Under the pieces are notes generated by a model. That model was not told where the DNA came from, made no database searches, and saw only the letters and a list, made by a program, of their open reading frames with translations. From contig SEAY01000003.1 in the NCBI GenBank assembly GCA_004144865.1, forward strand, positions 1-64,000: 64,000 bases of DNA, read 5' to 3'. Origin of the DNA: Comamonadaceae bacterium. GTDB taxonomy: Bacteria > Pseudomonadota > Gammaproteobacteria > Burkholderiales > Burkholderiaceae_C. Below are positions 8,575 through 15,989 of the stretch, piece after piece. Numbering within the stretch: position 1 is the first letter of the stretch; each line of letters begins with the position of its first letter. The position numbers were made by a program, and so were the translations under genes.

Positions 8575-10752
8575 ATGATGAGCTGGGACCTGATGCTTGC
8601 CGAGTACAACTCCGGCCTGGAGGTGATCGCGGCCATCCTGACACTGGTCATCTTCGTCTCCTCGCTCGACGACCTGTTCATCGATGCGTGGTACTGGACG
8701 CGGCGGATCTTCCGCCGCGCCCGGGTCGAACGCAGCCCGCAGTACCGGCGCCTCTCGGTCGAGCAGCTGCGCGACCGGGAGGAACAGCCGATGGCGATCA
8801 TGGTGCCGGCGTGGCAGGAGAGCGACGTCATCGCCGCGATGATCCAGAACATGGTGGAGGTGCTGGAGTACCGCAACTACCGCGTCTTCGTCGGCACCTA
8901 CCCGAACGACCAGCCGACGATCGACGAAGTCGAACGCATGGCCAAGCGCTACCCGCAGCTGCAGCGCGTGGAGGTGCCGCACCCCGGCCCGACCAGCAAG
9001 GCCGACTGCCTGAACGCGGTGGTCGCGGCGATCTTCGACCACGAGCGCGAGCAGGACGTGGAGTTCGCGGGCGTGGTGCTGCACGACAGCGAGGACGTGC
9101 TGCACCCCCTGGAGCTGAAGTTCTTCAACTACCTGCTGCCGCGGATGGACATGATCCAGCTGCCGGTCGCCTCGCTGGAGCGCGAGTGGTACGAGCTGGT
9201 GGCGGGCACGTACATGGACGAATTCGCGGAGAGCCACGCCAAGGAAATGGTGGTGCGCGAGAGCGTCTCCGGCATGGTGCCGTCGGCCGGCGTCGGCACG
9301 TGCTTCTCGCGCAAGGCGCTGCTGGCGCTGGTGGGATCCACCCGGAACAAGCCCTTCAACATCGACAGCCTCACCGAGGACTACGACGTGGGCATGCGCC
9401 TGGCGCAGCTGAACATGAAGTCGATCTTCGGCGTGTTCCCGGTGACCTTCCACGTCAGCCGCAACTCCTGGGGCAGCAGGAAGCGGCGCGAGCTGCTGAT
9501 GGAGATGCCGCTGTGCGTGCGCGAATACTTCCCGGACAACTTCCGCGCGGCCTACCGCCAGAAGGCGCGCTGGGTGCTGGGCATCGGGCTGCAAGGCTGG
9601 GAGCAGATCCGGTGGCGCGGCCAGTCGCTGGCGGCGCGTTACCTGCTGCTCCACGACCGCAAGGGGGTGGTGACGTCCTTCATCAGCATCGTGGCGTACC
9701 TCCTGGTGCTGCACTTCATCTTCTTCCACGTCGGGCTTGCGACGGGATGGTGGCATGCCTACTACCCTTCGCTGTTCCAGGAGGGGAGCATCTGGCGCGC
9801 GATGATCTACGTCAACGCGATCTTCCTCGCCATCCGAGCGGCGCACCGGGTGTACTTCACCTCCGCGCTGTATGGCTGGGAGCACGGGTTGATGGCGCTG
9901 CCGCGCATGGTGGTGGGCAACTTCGTCAACTGCATGGCGGTGGCCCGCGCCTGGAAGATGTACCTGTCCTACCTGTTCAAGGGCACGCGCCTCGCCTGGG
10001 ACAAGACGGCCCACGAATTCCCGAGCAGCGCGCAGCTGGCGCGCCGCCGCCAGCGCCTGGGCGAACTGCTGCAATCCTGGAACGCGGTGGAGCCGGGCGC
10101 GTTGCAGCGCGCGCTGGAGAAGCAGGCCGGCGCCGACGTGCCGCTGGGCCGCGTGCTCGTGTCCAACGGCTGGCTGGACGAGGAGACGCTGGCCGAAGCC
10201 ATCGCGTACCAGGCCGACCTGCCGCGTGCACTCCTGTCTGCCGACCTGGTGCGCAAGCACGCCGGTGACCTGCCGCTGGACCTGGCGATCCGCCACCGCG
10301 CCGTGAACATGGGGCTGAACAAGCACAACCGCCCGATCCTCGCGGTCACGAGCCCGCTGTCGGAACCGGCACTCGCCGAGATCACGCAGCGCCTGGGGGT
10401 CGAGCCGGTGCAGCGCATCGGCCGCGAGGGCGAACTCGCGGTGGCGCTGCGCCTCCTGCGCGACGCGTCCCACGACGGCAAGTCCGCCACGGTGCCCACC
10501 GGCCCGTTGCTGGGCGACATGCTGATCGAGCGCGGCCTGCTGCGGCGCGACCAGTTCGACGGCGCGATGCAGGACTACCGGCCCGACCAGCACGGCCGCA
10601 TCGGCGACTACCTGGTCGAGCGCGGCGTGATCGCGCGCGAGATGCTGGAGCAGGTGGTGCAGGAGCAGCGCAGCTTCTTCGCCCGGGCCGCCAGCCAGCC
10701 GGACCAACACCAGAGGGGATTCTTCGGCAAGCCGTCTGCACAACCCATCTAG
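8575..10752 (+). CDS. nfrB: NfrB-like inner-membrane glycosyltransferase with MshEN-type C-terminus
   Basis: This is a 725-residue processive-type family 2 glycosyltransferase. It has an N-terminal membrane helix (about 14-34) and a GT2 domain with VLHDSEDVLHPLE (DxD-like), LTEDYDVGMRL (TED) and QKARWVLGIGLQGWEQIRW (QxxRW-like). Several membrane helices follow at about residues 360-470. The C-terminal region carries repeats of the MshEN pattern: PLGRVLVSNGWLDEE...AIAYQ (about 521), LLGDMLIERGLL (about 643) and RIGDYLVERGVI...QEQ (about 674). E. coli NfrB, needed for phage N4 adsorption, has the same architecture. There c-di-GMP binding to this region activates synthesis of a ManNAc-containing polysaccharide. 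The ATG follows AGGAGCGGGAG. Likely role: polymerise and translocate the polymer made from UDP-ManNAc. Confidence 0.85.
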   Translation: MMSWDLMLAEYNSGLEVIAAILTLVIFVSSLDDLFIDAWYWTRRIFRRARVERSPQYRRLSVEQLRDREEQPMAIMVPAWQESDVIAAMIQNMVEVLEYRNYRVFVGTYPNDQPTIDEVERMAKRYPQLQRVEVPHPGPTSKADCLNAVVAAIFDHEREQDVEFAGVVLHDSEDVLHPLELKFFNYLLPRMDMIQLPVASLEREWYELVAGTYMDEFAESHAKEMVVRESVSGMVPSAGVGTCFSRKALLALVGSTRNKPFNIDSLTEDYDVGMRLAQLNMKSIFGVFPVTFHVSRNSWGSRKRRELLMEMPLCVREYFPDNFRAAYRQKARWVLGIGLQGWEQIRWRGQSLAARYLLLHDRKGVVTSFISIVAYLLVLHFIFFHVGLATGWWHAYYPSLFQEGSIWRAMIYVNAIFLAIRAAHRVYFTSALYGWEHGLMALPRMVVGNFVNCMAVARAWKMYLSYLFKGTRLAWDKTAHEFPSSAQLARRRQRLGELLQSWNAVEPGALQRALEKQAGADVPLGRVLVSNGWLDEETLAEAIAYQADLPRALLSADLVRKHAGDLPLDLAIRHRAVNMGLNKHNRPILAVTSPLSEPALAEITQRLGVEPVQRIGREGELAVALRLLRDASHDGKSATVPTGPLLGDMLIERGLLRRDQFDGAMQDYRPDQHGRIGDYLVERGVIAREMLEQVVQEQRSFFARAASQPDQHQRGFFGKPSAQPI

Positions 10753-10770
10753 CGCCTGTCCATAACGACC

Positions 10771-13083
10771 ATGAAACAACAACAACGAAAGGCGCTGGCA
10801 CTCGCCGCCGTGCTCGCGCTTTCTTCCCTGGCAGCGTCGGCACAGACAAGCCCGGGCGCAGCCGCTCGCGGCGCCGGCGCCCGCGGTGCGCAGGCCGCCC
10901 ACGCGGCGGCCGATGCCGGCTACAAGGCCTACGACCGGCGCGACTACGCTGGCGCCATCGCGGCGGCGCAGCGCGCCGTGCAATTGGCCCCGCAGCGGCG
11001 CGACTACTGGCTGCTGCTGGCGCAGTCGCAGCTGGCCTCTGGCCAGCCGGACGCCGCCGAGCAGTCGCTTGCGCGCGCCGCCGCGGCCCGCGGCGACGAC
11101 GCGGCGCTGGCGCGCGGGCGTGCCGACCTGGCGCGCGCCCGCGCCCAGGCGGCGGGCGATGCCATGTACAAGGCGCTGCAGGCCGGCGACGTGAAGGCCG
11201 CCGTGGCGCAGGGCTCCGAAGCAGTGCGCCTGGCGCCGGAGAGCGCCGCCTACCGGCTCGTGCTGGTGCACGCGCTGTTGCGCGACAACCAGAACGCGCA
11301 GGCCGATCGCGTGGCCACCGAGGCCATCGCGCTGCTGCCGGAGAGCGCCGCGCCGCTGGCCATGCGCGGCTACGCACGCCAGGGGCTGGGCCGCGGAGCC
11401 GATGCGGACGCGGACCTCGACCGGGCGCTGCAGCAGAAGGGCCTCTCCTCGGCCGCCCAGCGCGAGATCCGCCTGCTTGCGGCGGACCTGGCGCTGGCGC
11501 AGGGGAACAGCCGGCGCGCCATGGACCTGCTGCAGGCGCTGCCCGCGAGCGACGCCGATGCGACCGCGCGGCGCGAACTCGCGCAGCAGGCGGGCGGGGC
11601 CGCTGCGACCCTGGCGCTGCGCGCACCCGGCATCGACTGCACCAACGTCGCGGCTTCACAGACCTGCACTTTGCAGGCCGCGGGCGTGCCGCCCACGCCC
11701 GGCTTCGTCCATGCGACGGCCGCCTACCGCGCGCTGGAGGAACGCGACGCGCAGCGGGCGCTGGAGCAGGCGCGGCTCGCCACGGCCGCGTCGCCGGCCA
11801 GCCGCGACTGGCACCTGATGCACATGAACGCGGCGCTCGCCGCGGGCCAGCCGGCGGAAGCGCAACGCGCCGCCACTGCGGCGCTCGCCTTGCGCCCGGA
11901 TGCGCAGACGCTGGCGCAGCGCGCCTCCATTCGCCGCCAGGCCGGTGACGAGGTCGGCGCGCGGGCCGATGCCGAAGCCGCGCTGCAGTCCGGCGACCTG
12001 CCCGCCGCCACGCGGGCCGCGCTGCTGGCCGACCTCGGCCGCACGCGAGAGGCGCGCGAACTGCTCGCGAGCGCACCCGCCGGCGCGGCCACGCCGCAGG
12101 GGCGGCTCGACATGGCCTACCTGTCGGCGCGCATCGGCGACGACCAGGCCGCGCGCGCCGCATTCGCGCAGGCCGACGCCGCCGGCGGGCTGCCGCCTTC
12201 GTCGCTGATGGACGCGGGCTATGCGTCCATGCGGGCGAAGCAGGACGACGAGGCGGTGGCGTACTTCAAGCGGGCCGTCGACGCCGTCAACGGGCTGCAG
12301 CTGAAGATGGAGCCGCAGATGCTTTACGACACCCGCCGGCAGATCGCCGAGGTGTCGCGCAAGTGGGGCGTGCTGGCGTCGATCACCAGCCGCAACGGCA
12401 GCGGCGTCGCCCCCGGCTTCGGCGCCGTGGGCGGCGGCTCGCCCGGCCAGCGTGTCGCGCAGGCCGGCGCCGAGGTGTACTACCGCCCCTGGGGGTTCCG
12501 CAACGGCCAGTTCGTGGAAGTGTTCGCCCGCGGCTTCGCCACGCTGGACAGCGACAACGGCGGCGCGACCGGCGGCGACAGCTTCTCGGGCGCCGTCGGC
12601 GCGCGCTGGAAGCCCCTGACGGCGCAGAACCTGGTGCTTTCGCTCAGCCGCACGTTCGGCCCGAACGTCAACGACGACTGGCTCGCGCAGATCGGCTGGT
12701 CGTGGGACCATGGCACCGACCTGCGCGTCGACCGCCGCAGCTGGTGGACCACGCGCCTGTACGCCGAGGCGGGGCGCTACCTGGAGAACGAGATCGACTA
12801 CGGCATCGTCTCGGCCATGCTCGGCCGCAGCTACGTGGCCAGCGCCGACGGCCGCACCGTGCTGTTCCCGCACCTGTTCGTGGGCGCCGAGTACGCCTCC
12901 GATGCGCCGGGGGACAACACCGCGGCCGGCGCCGGCCCGGGCGTGAGCCTGCGCCGCTGGTTCCGCGAGGACACTTACAACGCGCCGCGCTCGTACTGGG
13001 ACGTTACCGTGCAGTACCGGGCGCGCCTGAGCGGCGACGAGCGCATGAAGGGCCTGTTCATCAACGGGCTGCTCTCCTACTGA
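10771..13083 (+). CDS. nfrA: NfrA-like TPR and outer-membrane export protein
   Basis: The 770-residue protein has a signal peptide (about 1-25, ASAQT). A long Ala-rich alpha-helical region with TPR-like repeats covers about residues 40-540, with helix pairs such as GYKAYDRRDYAGAIAAAQRAVQLAP. The C-terminal domain of about 220 residues is beta-rich and ends SGDERMKGLFINGLLSY, as in the bacteriophage N4 adsorption protein A family. Two cysteines (IDCTNVAASQTC) could form a disulfide. In E. coli NfrA is the outer-membrane part of the N4 receptor and the predicted polysaccharide exporter. It starts 18 bp after nfrB. The TPR-plus-barrel layout is shared with BcsC, PgaA and AlgK/AlgE. Confidence 0.83.
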   Translation: MKQQQRKALALAAVLALSSLAASAQTSPGAAARGAGARGAQAAHAAADAGYKAYDRRDYAGAIAAAQRAVQLAPQRRDYWLLLAQSQLASGQPDAAEQSLARAAAARGDDAALARGRADLARARAQAAGDAMYKALQAGDVKAAVAQGSEAVRLAPESAAYRLVLVHALLRDNQNAQADRVATEAIALLPESAAPLAMRGYARQGLGRGADADADLDRALQQKGLSSAAQREIRLLAADLALAQGNSRRAMDLLQALPASDADATARRELAQQAGGAAATLALRAPGIDCTNVAASQTCTLQAAGVPPTPGFVHATAAYRALEERDAQRALEQARLATAASPASRDWHLMHMNAALAAGQPAEAQRAATAALALRPDAQTLAQRASIRRQAGDEVGARADAEAALQSGDLPAATRAALLADLGRTREARELLASAPAGAATPQGRLDMAYLSARIGDDQAARAAFAQADAAGGLPPSSLMDAGYASMRAKQDDEAVAYFKRAVDAVNGLQLKMEPQMLYDTRRQIAEVSRKWGVLASITSRNGSGVAPGFGAVGGGSPGQRVAQAGAEVYYRPWGFRNGQFVEVFARGFATLDSDNGGATGGDSFSGAVGARWKPLTAQNLVLSLSRTFGPNVNDDWLAQIGWSWDHGTDLRVDRRSWWTTRLYAEAGRYLENEIDYGIVSAMLGRSYVASADGRTVLFPHLFVGAEYASDAPGDNTAAGAGPGVSLRRWFREDTYNAPRSYWDVTVQYRARLSGDERMKGLFINGLLSY

Positions 13084-13085
13084 AG

Positions 13086-13922
13086 ATGCGCCGCTACATC
13101 CTGGGGCTGGCCGCGGCCGCCGCCGCGCTGCTGGCCGGTTGCGCCAACCCGGCGGTGCCCCCGATCGAGGGCATCGTCTGGCAGGTCGACAACGAGCACA
13201 CCGAACCGGAAGGCGACTGGCAGCGCCTGGGCGTGCGGCGCCTGCTCGTGCAGTGGACGGTGGTGGACAACCTCGCTTTCGTGCCGGGCACCGATGTGCC
13301 GCCGGGCGCGCGCATGCCCGACTGGCAGCGCATCGCCAGGCAGCCCTGGGCGCAGGAAGTCATCGTGGGGCTGGCGGGCCGCTTCGACGAGCGCGGCGCC
13401 CGCGGCGACCTCGAAGGGTTGGTGGCGCTGTCGGCCAGGGTGGCGCGGACGCCGCCGCCGGTGAACATCGCCGGCTGGTATTTCCCCATCGAGATCGACC
13501 CCACGTGGATGGAGGCCTATCGCCTGCGCACGCTGCTCGACCAGCTGCCGCGGCCGCTGTGGATCAGCGTGTACGACAGCGCCAACGTCGGCCCGGAGGA
13601 ACTTGCCCAGAGCCTGAGCGAGTGGCTGCCGCCCGACGTGGGCGTGTTCTTCCAGGACGGGGTGGGCGTGCACGCGCGCGAGGCCTATGTCGCCCGCCAC
13701 TATGCCAACGTGCTGGTGCGGCGGCTGGGACGGGAACGCGTGCGGCTCATCGCCGAGGCGTTCCGGCCGCAGCCGGGCGGCGGATTCCGTCCGGCGACGG
13801 TGGATGAGCTGCGGCCCCAGCTCGCCACCTACGCGGGTTTCCCCATTTATCTCTTCGAAGGCCCGCGCTACGTGCAGCCCGCGCTCGTGGAGGCCCTTGC
13901 GGCGGGGCAACAGCAGAGGTAG
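13086..13922 (+). CDS. Glycosidase-like lipoprotein (possible DUF4434 type)
   Basis: The 278-residue product has a lipobox (LLAGC, Cys about 19), so it is probably anchored to a membrane on the periplasmic side. The body looks like a TIM-barrel glycoside-hydrolase-like domain: GVRRLLVQWTVVD, GWYFPIEIDPTWMEAYR with an acidic pair, PLWISVYDSANVGPEEL, VGVFFQDGVGVHAREA and ending YAGFPIYLFEGPRYVQP. I recall similar patterns in DUF4434 proteins but cannot confirm it. The gene starts 3 bp after nfrA, so the two are coupled. In synthase-dependent systems a periplasmic hydrolase of this kind often edits or clears polymer. It may be the counterpart of YbcH in the E. coli nfr region, which a comparison could test. 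Confidence 0.7.
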   Translation: MRRYILGLAAAAAALLAGCANPAVPPIEGIVWQVDNEHTEPEGDWQRLGVRRLLVQWTVVDNLAFVPGTDVPPGARMPDWQRIARQPWAQEVIVGLAGRFDERGARGDLEGLVALSARVARTPPPVNIAGWYFPIEIDPTWMEAYRLRTLLDQLPRPLWISVYDSANVGPEELAQSLSEWLPPDVGVFFQDGVGVHAREAYVARHYANVLVRRLGRERVRLIAEAFRPQPGGGFRPATVDELRPQLATYAGFPIYLFEGPRYVQPALVEALAAGQQQR

Positions 13923-13934
13923 TCGCCGTCCTAC
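13919..13934. promoter_or_regulatory. GTAGT-N6-CCTAC site before the FimV-like gene
   Basis: GTAGT-CGCCGT-CCTAC overlaps the stop codon of the lipoprotein gene and matches the GTAGG-N6-CCTAC palindrome at 9 of 10 arm bases. Further TCCTAC and TCTTAC half-sites follow at 13952 and 13978, just before the gene start. The repeated half-sites suggest cooperative binding. Confidence 0.4.
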
Positions 13935-13996
13935 AGCCGGACCGCAGTGTTTCCTACCCGCACGAATCTGCAGAGCTTCTTACAGTGCGTGAGCCC

Positions 13997-15964
13997 ATGA
14001 AAAACTTGCTTACGACTGCACGCATCCTGGCGCTTTTGCTGCTGGGTTCGGGGCCCGCCGCGGGACAGTCGCTGGGCTCGCCCGCCGCCGAGATCTGGAT
14101 GGGCCGCCCGCTGGAGATGACGGTACCGGCACGATTCGCCCCCGGCGACACGGGCGGCGAATGCGTCCACGCGGATGTGTTCTACGGCGACGCGCGGGTG
14201 CCCGCCGACCGGGTGCGCGCCACGGTCGTCGGCGCCGACGCACAGAAGCGCGTGCGCATCGAAGCCAGTGCCGCGGTCAACGAGCCCGTGATCACCGTCT
14301 CGGTGCGCGCCGGCTGCCGCAACACCGTCACGCGCAACTACACCCTGCTGCCGGAGATGCCCTCCGAGACGATGGTTGCGGCGCTGGTGGCGCGCCAGCA
14401 GGCTGCCATTGCCGGCCCCGTGGCCGCGGCGCCGCTGCGCCTGGCGGCCAGCACCTCGCCGTCCGCCGTGCCGCGGGCGCCGCGCGCGTCGGTGGTGCGG
14501 ACCGCGGAAGCGCGCAGCGGCGACGGCCCCGCGCCGCGCACGCGCACCGCTTCGCCCGTTCGCAAGCCGGCCGCGCCGGGGCCACGCCTGCGGCTGGAGC
14601 CGATCGAGATGGAGCAGCAGGCGATGCTGCGCGTGAGCTCGCAGCTCGCGGAGCCGCAGGGCGATGCCGCCCGGCGCGCGACCGCGGCGCTGTTGTGGCA
14701 GGCGATCAATGCCGATCCCCAGGAACTGCTGCGCACCACGGCCATGCTGCAGAAGCTGGAGGGCGACCTGCTGCAGTTGCGGCAGGCGTCCGGGCAGACG
14801 CGCGCCGAACTGGCCGCGCTGCGCCAGCGGCTGGACGCGGTGCAGCACCAGCCCTGGTATGCCTCGGCAGCCGCGATGCAGGTGCTGGCGCTGCTGGTCC
14901 TGGCGGCCGGCGCCGCGGCGGCTTTCGTCTGGTACCGCACGCGCCGGGCCGGCGAGGAGCCTTGGTACGAGGCTCCCGCCCCCCTCACGCCCGCGGCGGC
15001 CAGCCTGCCTTCGGGCGCCGAGGATGCCGAACCGGCGCAGGAGCCTTCCGGGGTCTCCGCGCCGGCGCCGCGCGAGGTGCCTGCGACGGTCGCCGCCGAA
15101 GCGCCCCGCAAGGCGGCGAAGGGTCCTGACGTTCACCGCGGCGTCGACTTCGAGCTGCCCCAGCCCGTCGCCGCGCTGCGCCGCCCGGGCACCGGGGTGC
15201 TGCGGGTGGAGACGCTCACCGCCACTTTCGAGGAAGTCGAGTTCCTCACTTCGCTGGGCCTCTCCCAGGACGCCACCGACGTGCTCAAGGCTTACCTGCA
15301 GGACAGCGCCGCGCCCGCCCCGCTGGCCTGGTTCGAGCTGATGCGCCTGTGCCAGCAGCACGAGGACGCCGCCGCGGTCGCCACGGTGCGCCGCCGCTAC
15401 GCCCATATGTATGGGGCCGATGCGCCCCGCCTCGACAAGCTCGCGGCGCCCTTCGGGCTGGAGAGCGTGCCCGAACTCAGCGCGCGCATCATCGCCGCCT
15501 GGGGGCGGCCCGAGGTGCTGGACGTGATCGAGGAAGCGCTGTTCAAGGTGCCGCAACCGGGCTCCTCCATGACCTTGCAGGCGGGGCGCGACCTGCTGTG
15601 CCTGCATGACCTCGCCCTGCGGCTGGCGGCCGACGCCGCGGCTCCGGACCTGGATGCGGCGCCGCCCGACGAGCACCCGCTCGCCCCCTGGGCGCATCTG
15701 GAAGACCCCGCGGCGGCCCAAGCCGCGGCGCAGGCCGTCGCCGATGCGGAAAGCGGTCGTCACTTCGCGCTGGATGTCGATCTTGGCGCCGAGACCGAGG
15801 TGCTGCCCGAGCAGGTCCCGGAGCCCGATCTCGCGCCGTTGCTGGAGGAGATGCAGGCTGCCGCACGCGAGGCCGCGGCACGCCAGGCCGCGCGCCAGGC
15901 CCAGGACGAAGACGCGTTCAGCGCCGCGATGGCGTCCGAGCGGGTGCCGGTCAGCCGGTTCTAG
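13997..15964 (+). CDS. FimV-like single-pass membrane protein
   Basis: The 655-residue protein has an N-terminal signal sequence or anchor (about 1-22), a periplasmic region with two cysteines (GECVHADV and RAGCRNTV), an Ala/Pro-rich linker, a coiled-coil-like stretch (about 225-285) and a central membrane helix near residues 293-315 (MQVLALLVLAAGAAAAFVWY). The cytoplasmic half is acidic, with TPR-like helices (FEEVEFLTSLGLSQDATDVLKAYL) and a charged tail. This layout resembles FimV/TspA proteins, polar organisers of type IV pili and second-messenger signalling. No LysM motif is evident. GTG 13985 is an alternative start 12 bp upstream. It lies between the polysaccharide operon and an EAL protein, so it may help place or regulate the secretion machine (inference). 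Confidence 0.65.
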   Translation: MKNLLTTARILALLLLGSGPAAGQSLGSPAAEIWMGRPLEMTVPARFAPGDTGGECVHADVFYGDARVPADRVRATVVGADAQKRVRIEASAAVNEPVITVSVRAGCRNTVTRNYTLLPEMPSETMVAALVARQQAAIAGPVAAAPLRLAASTSPSAVPRAPRASVVRTAEARSGDGPAPRTRTASPVRKPAAPGPRLRLEPIEMEQQAMLRVSSQLAEPQGDAARRATAALLWQAINADPQELLRTTAMLQKLEGDLLQLRQASGQTRAELAALRQRLDAVQHQPWYASAAAMQVLALLVLAAGAAAAFVWYRTRRAGEEPWYEAPAPLTPAAASLPSGAEDAEPAQEPSGVSAPAPREVPATVAAEAPRKAAKGPDVHRGVDFELPQPVAALRRPGTGVLRVETLTATFEEVEFLTSLGLSQDATDVLKAYLQDSAAPAPLAWFELMRLCQQHEDAAAVATVRRRYAHMYGADAPRLDKLAAPFGLESVPELSARIIAAWGRPEVLDVIEEALFKVPQPGSSMTLQAGRDLLCLHDLALRLAADAAAPDLDAAPPDEHPLAPWAHLEDPAAAQAAAQAVADAESGRHFALDVDLGAETEVLPEQVPEPDLAPLLEEMQAAAREAAARQAARQAQDEDAFSAAMASERVPVSRF

Positions 15965-15989
15965 GAACACCCCGAAGGAAGGAGGCGCC

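Noticed and set aside
4428-8876. A 1482-residue reading frame on the minus strand
   Set aside because: It is antisense to the DUF2334, BcsB-like and NfrB genes. Its His/Arg/Val-rich composition is the typical mirror of high-GC coding DNA.
6441-10752. Cellulose synthase operon
   Set aside because: The glycosyltransferase is NfrB-like, with no PilZ domain and no BcsC or BcsZ. Only the BcsB-like subunit recalls cellulose synthesis.
8332-11271. A 979-residue minus-strand frame
   Set aside because: It overlaps nfrB and nfrA, which have strong domain evidence, and has no recognisable motif.
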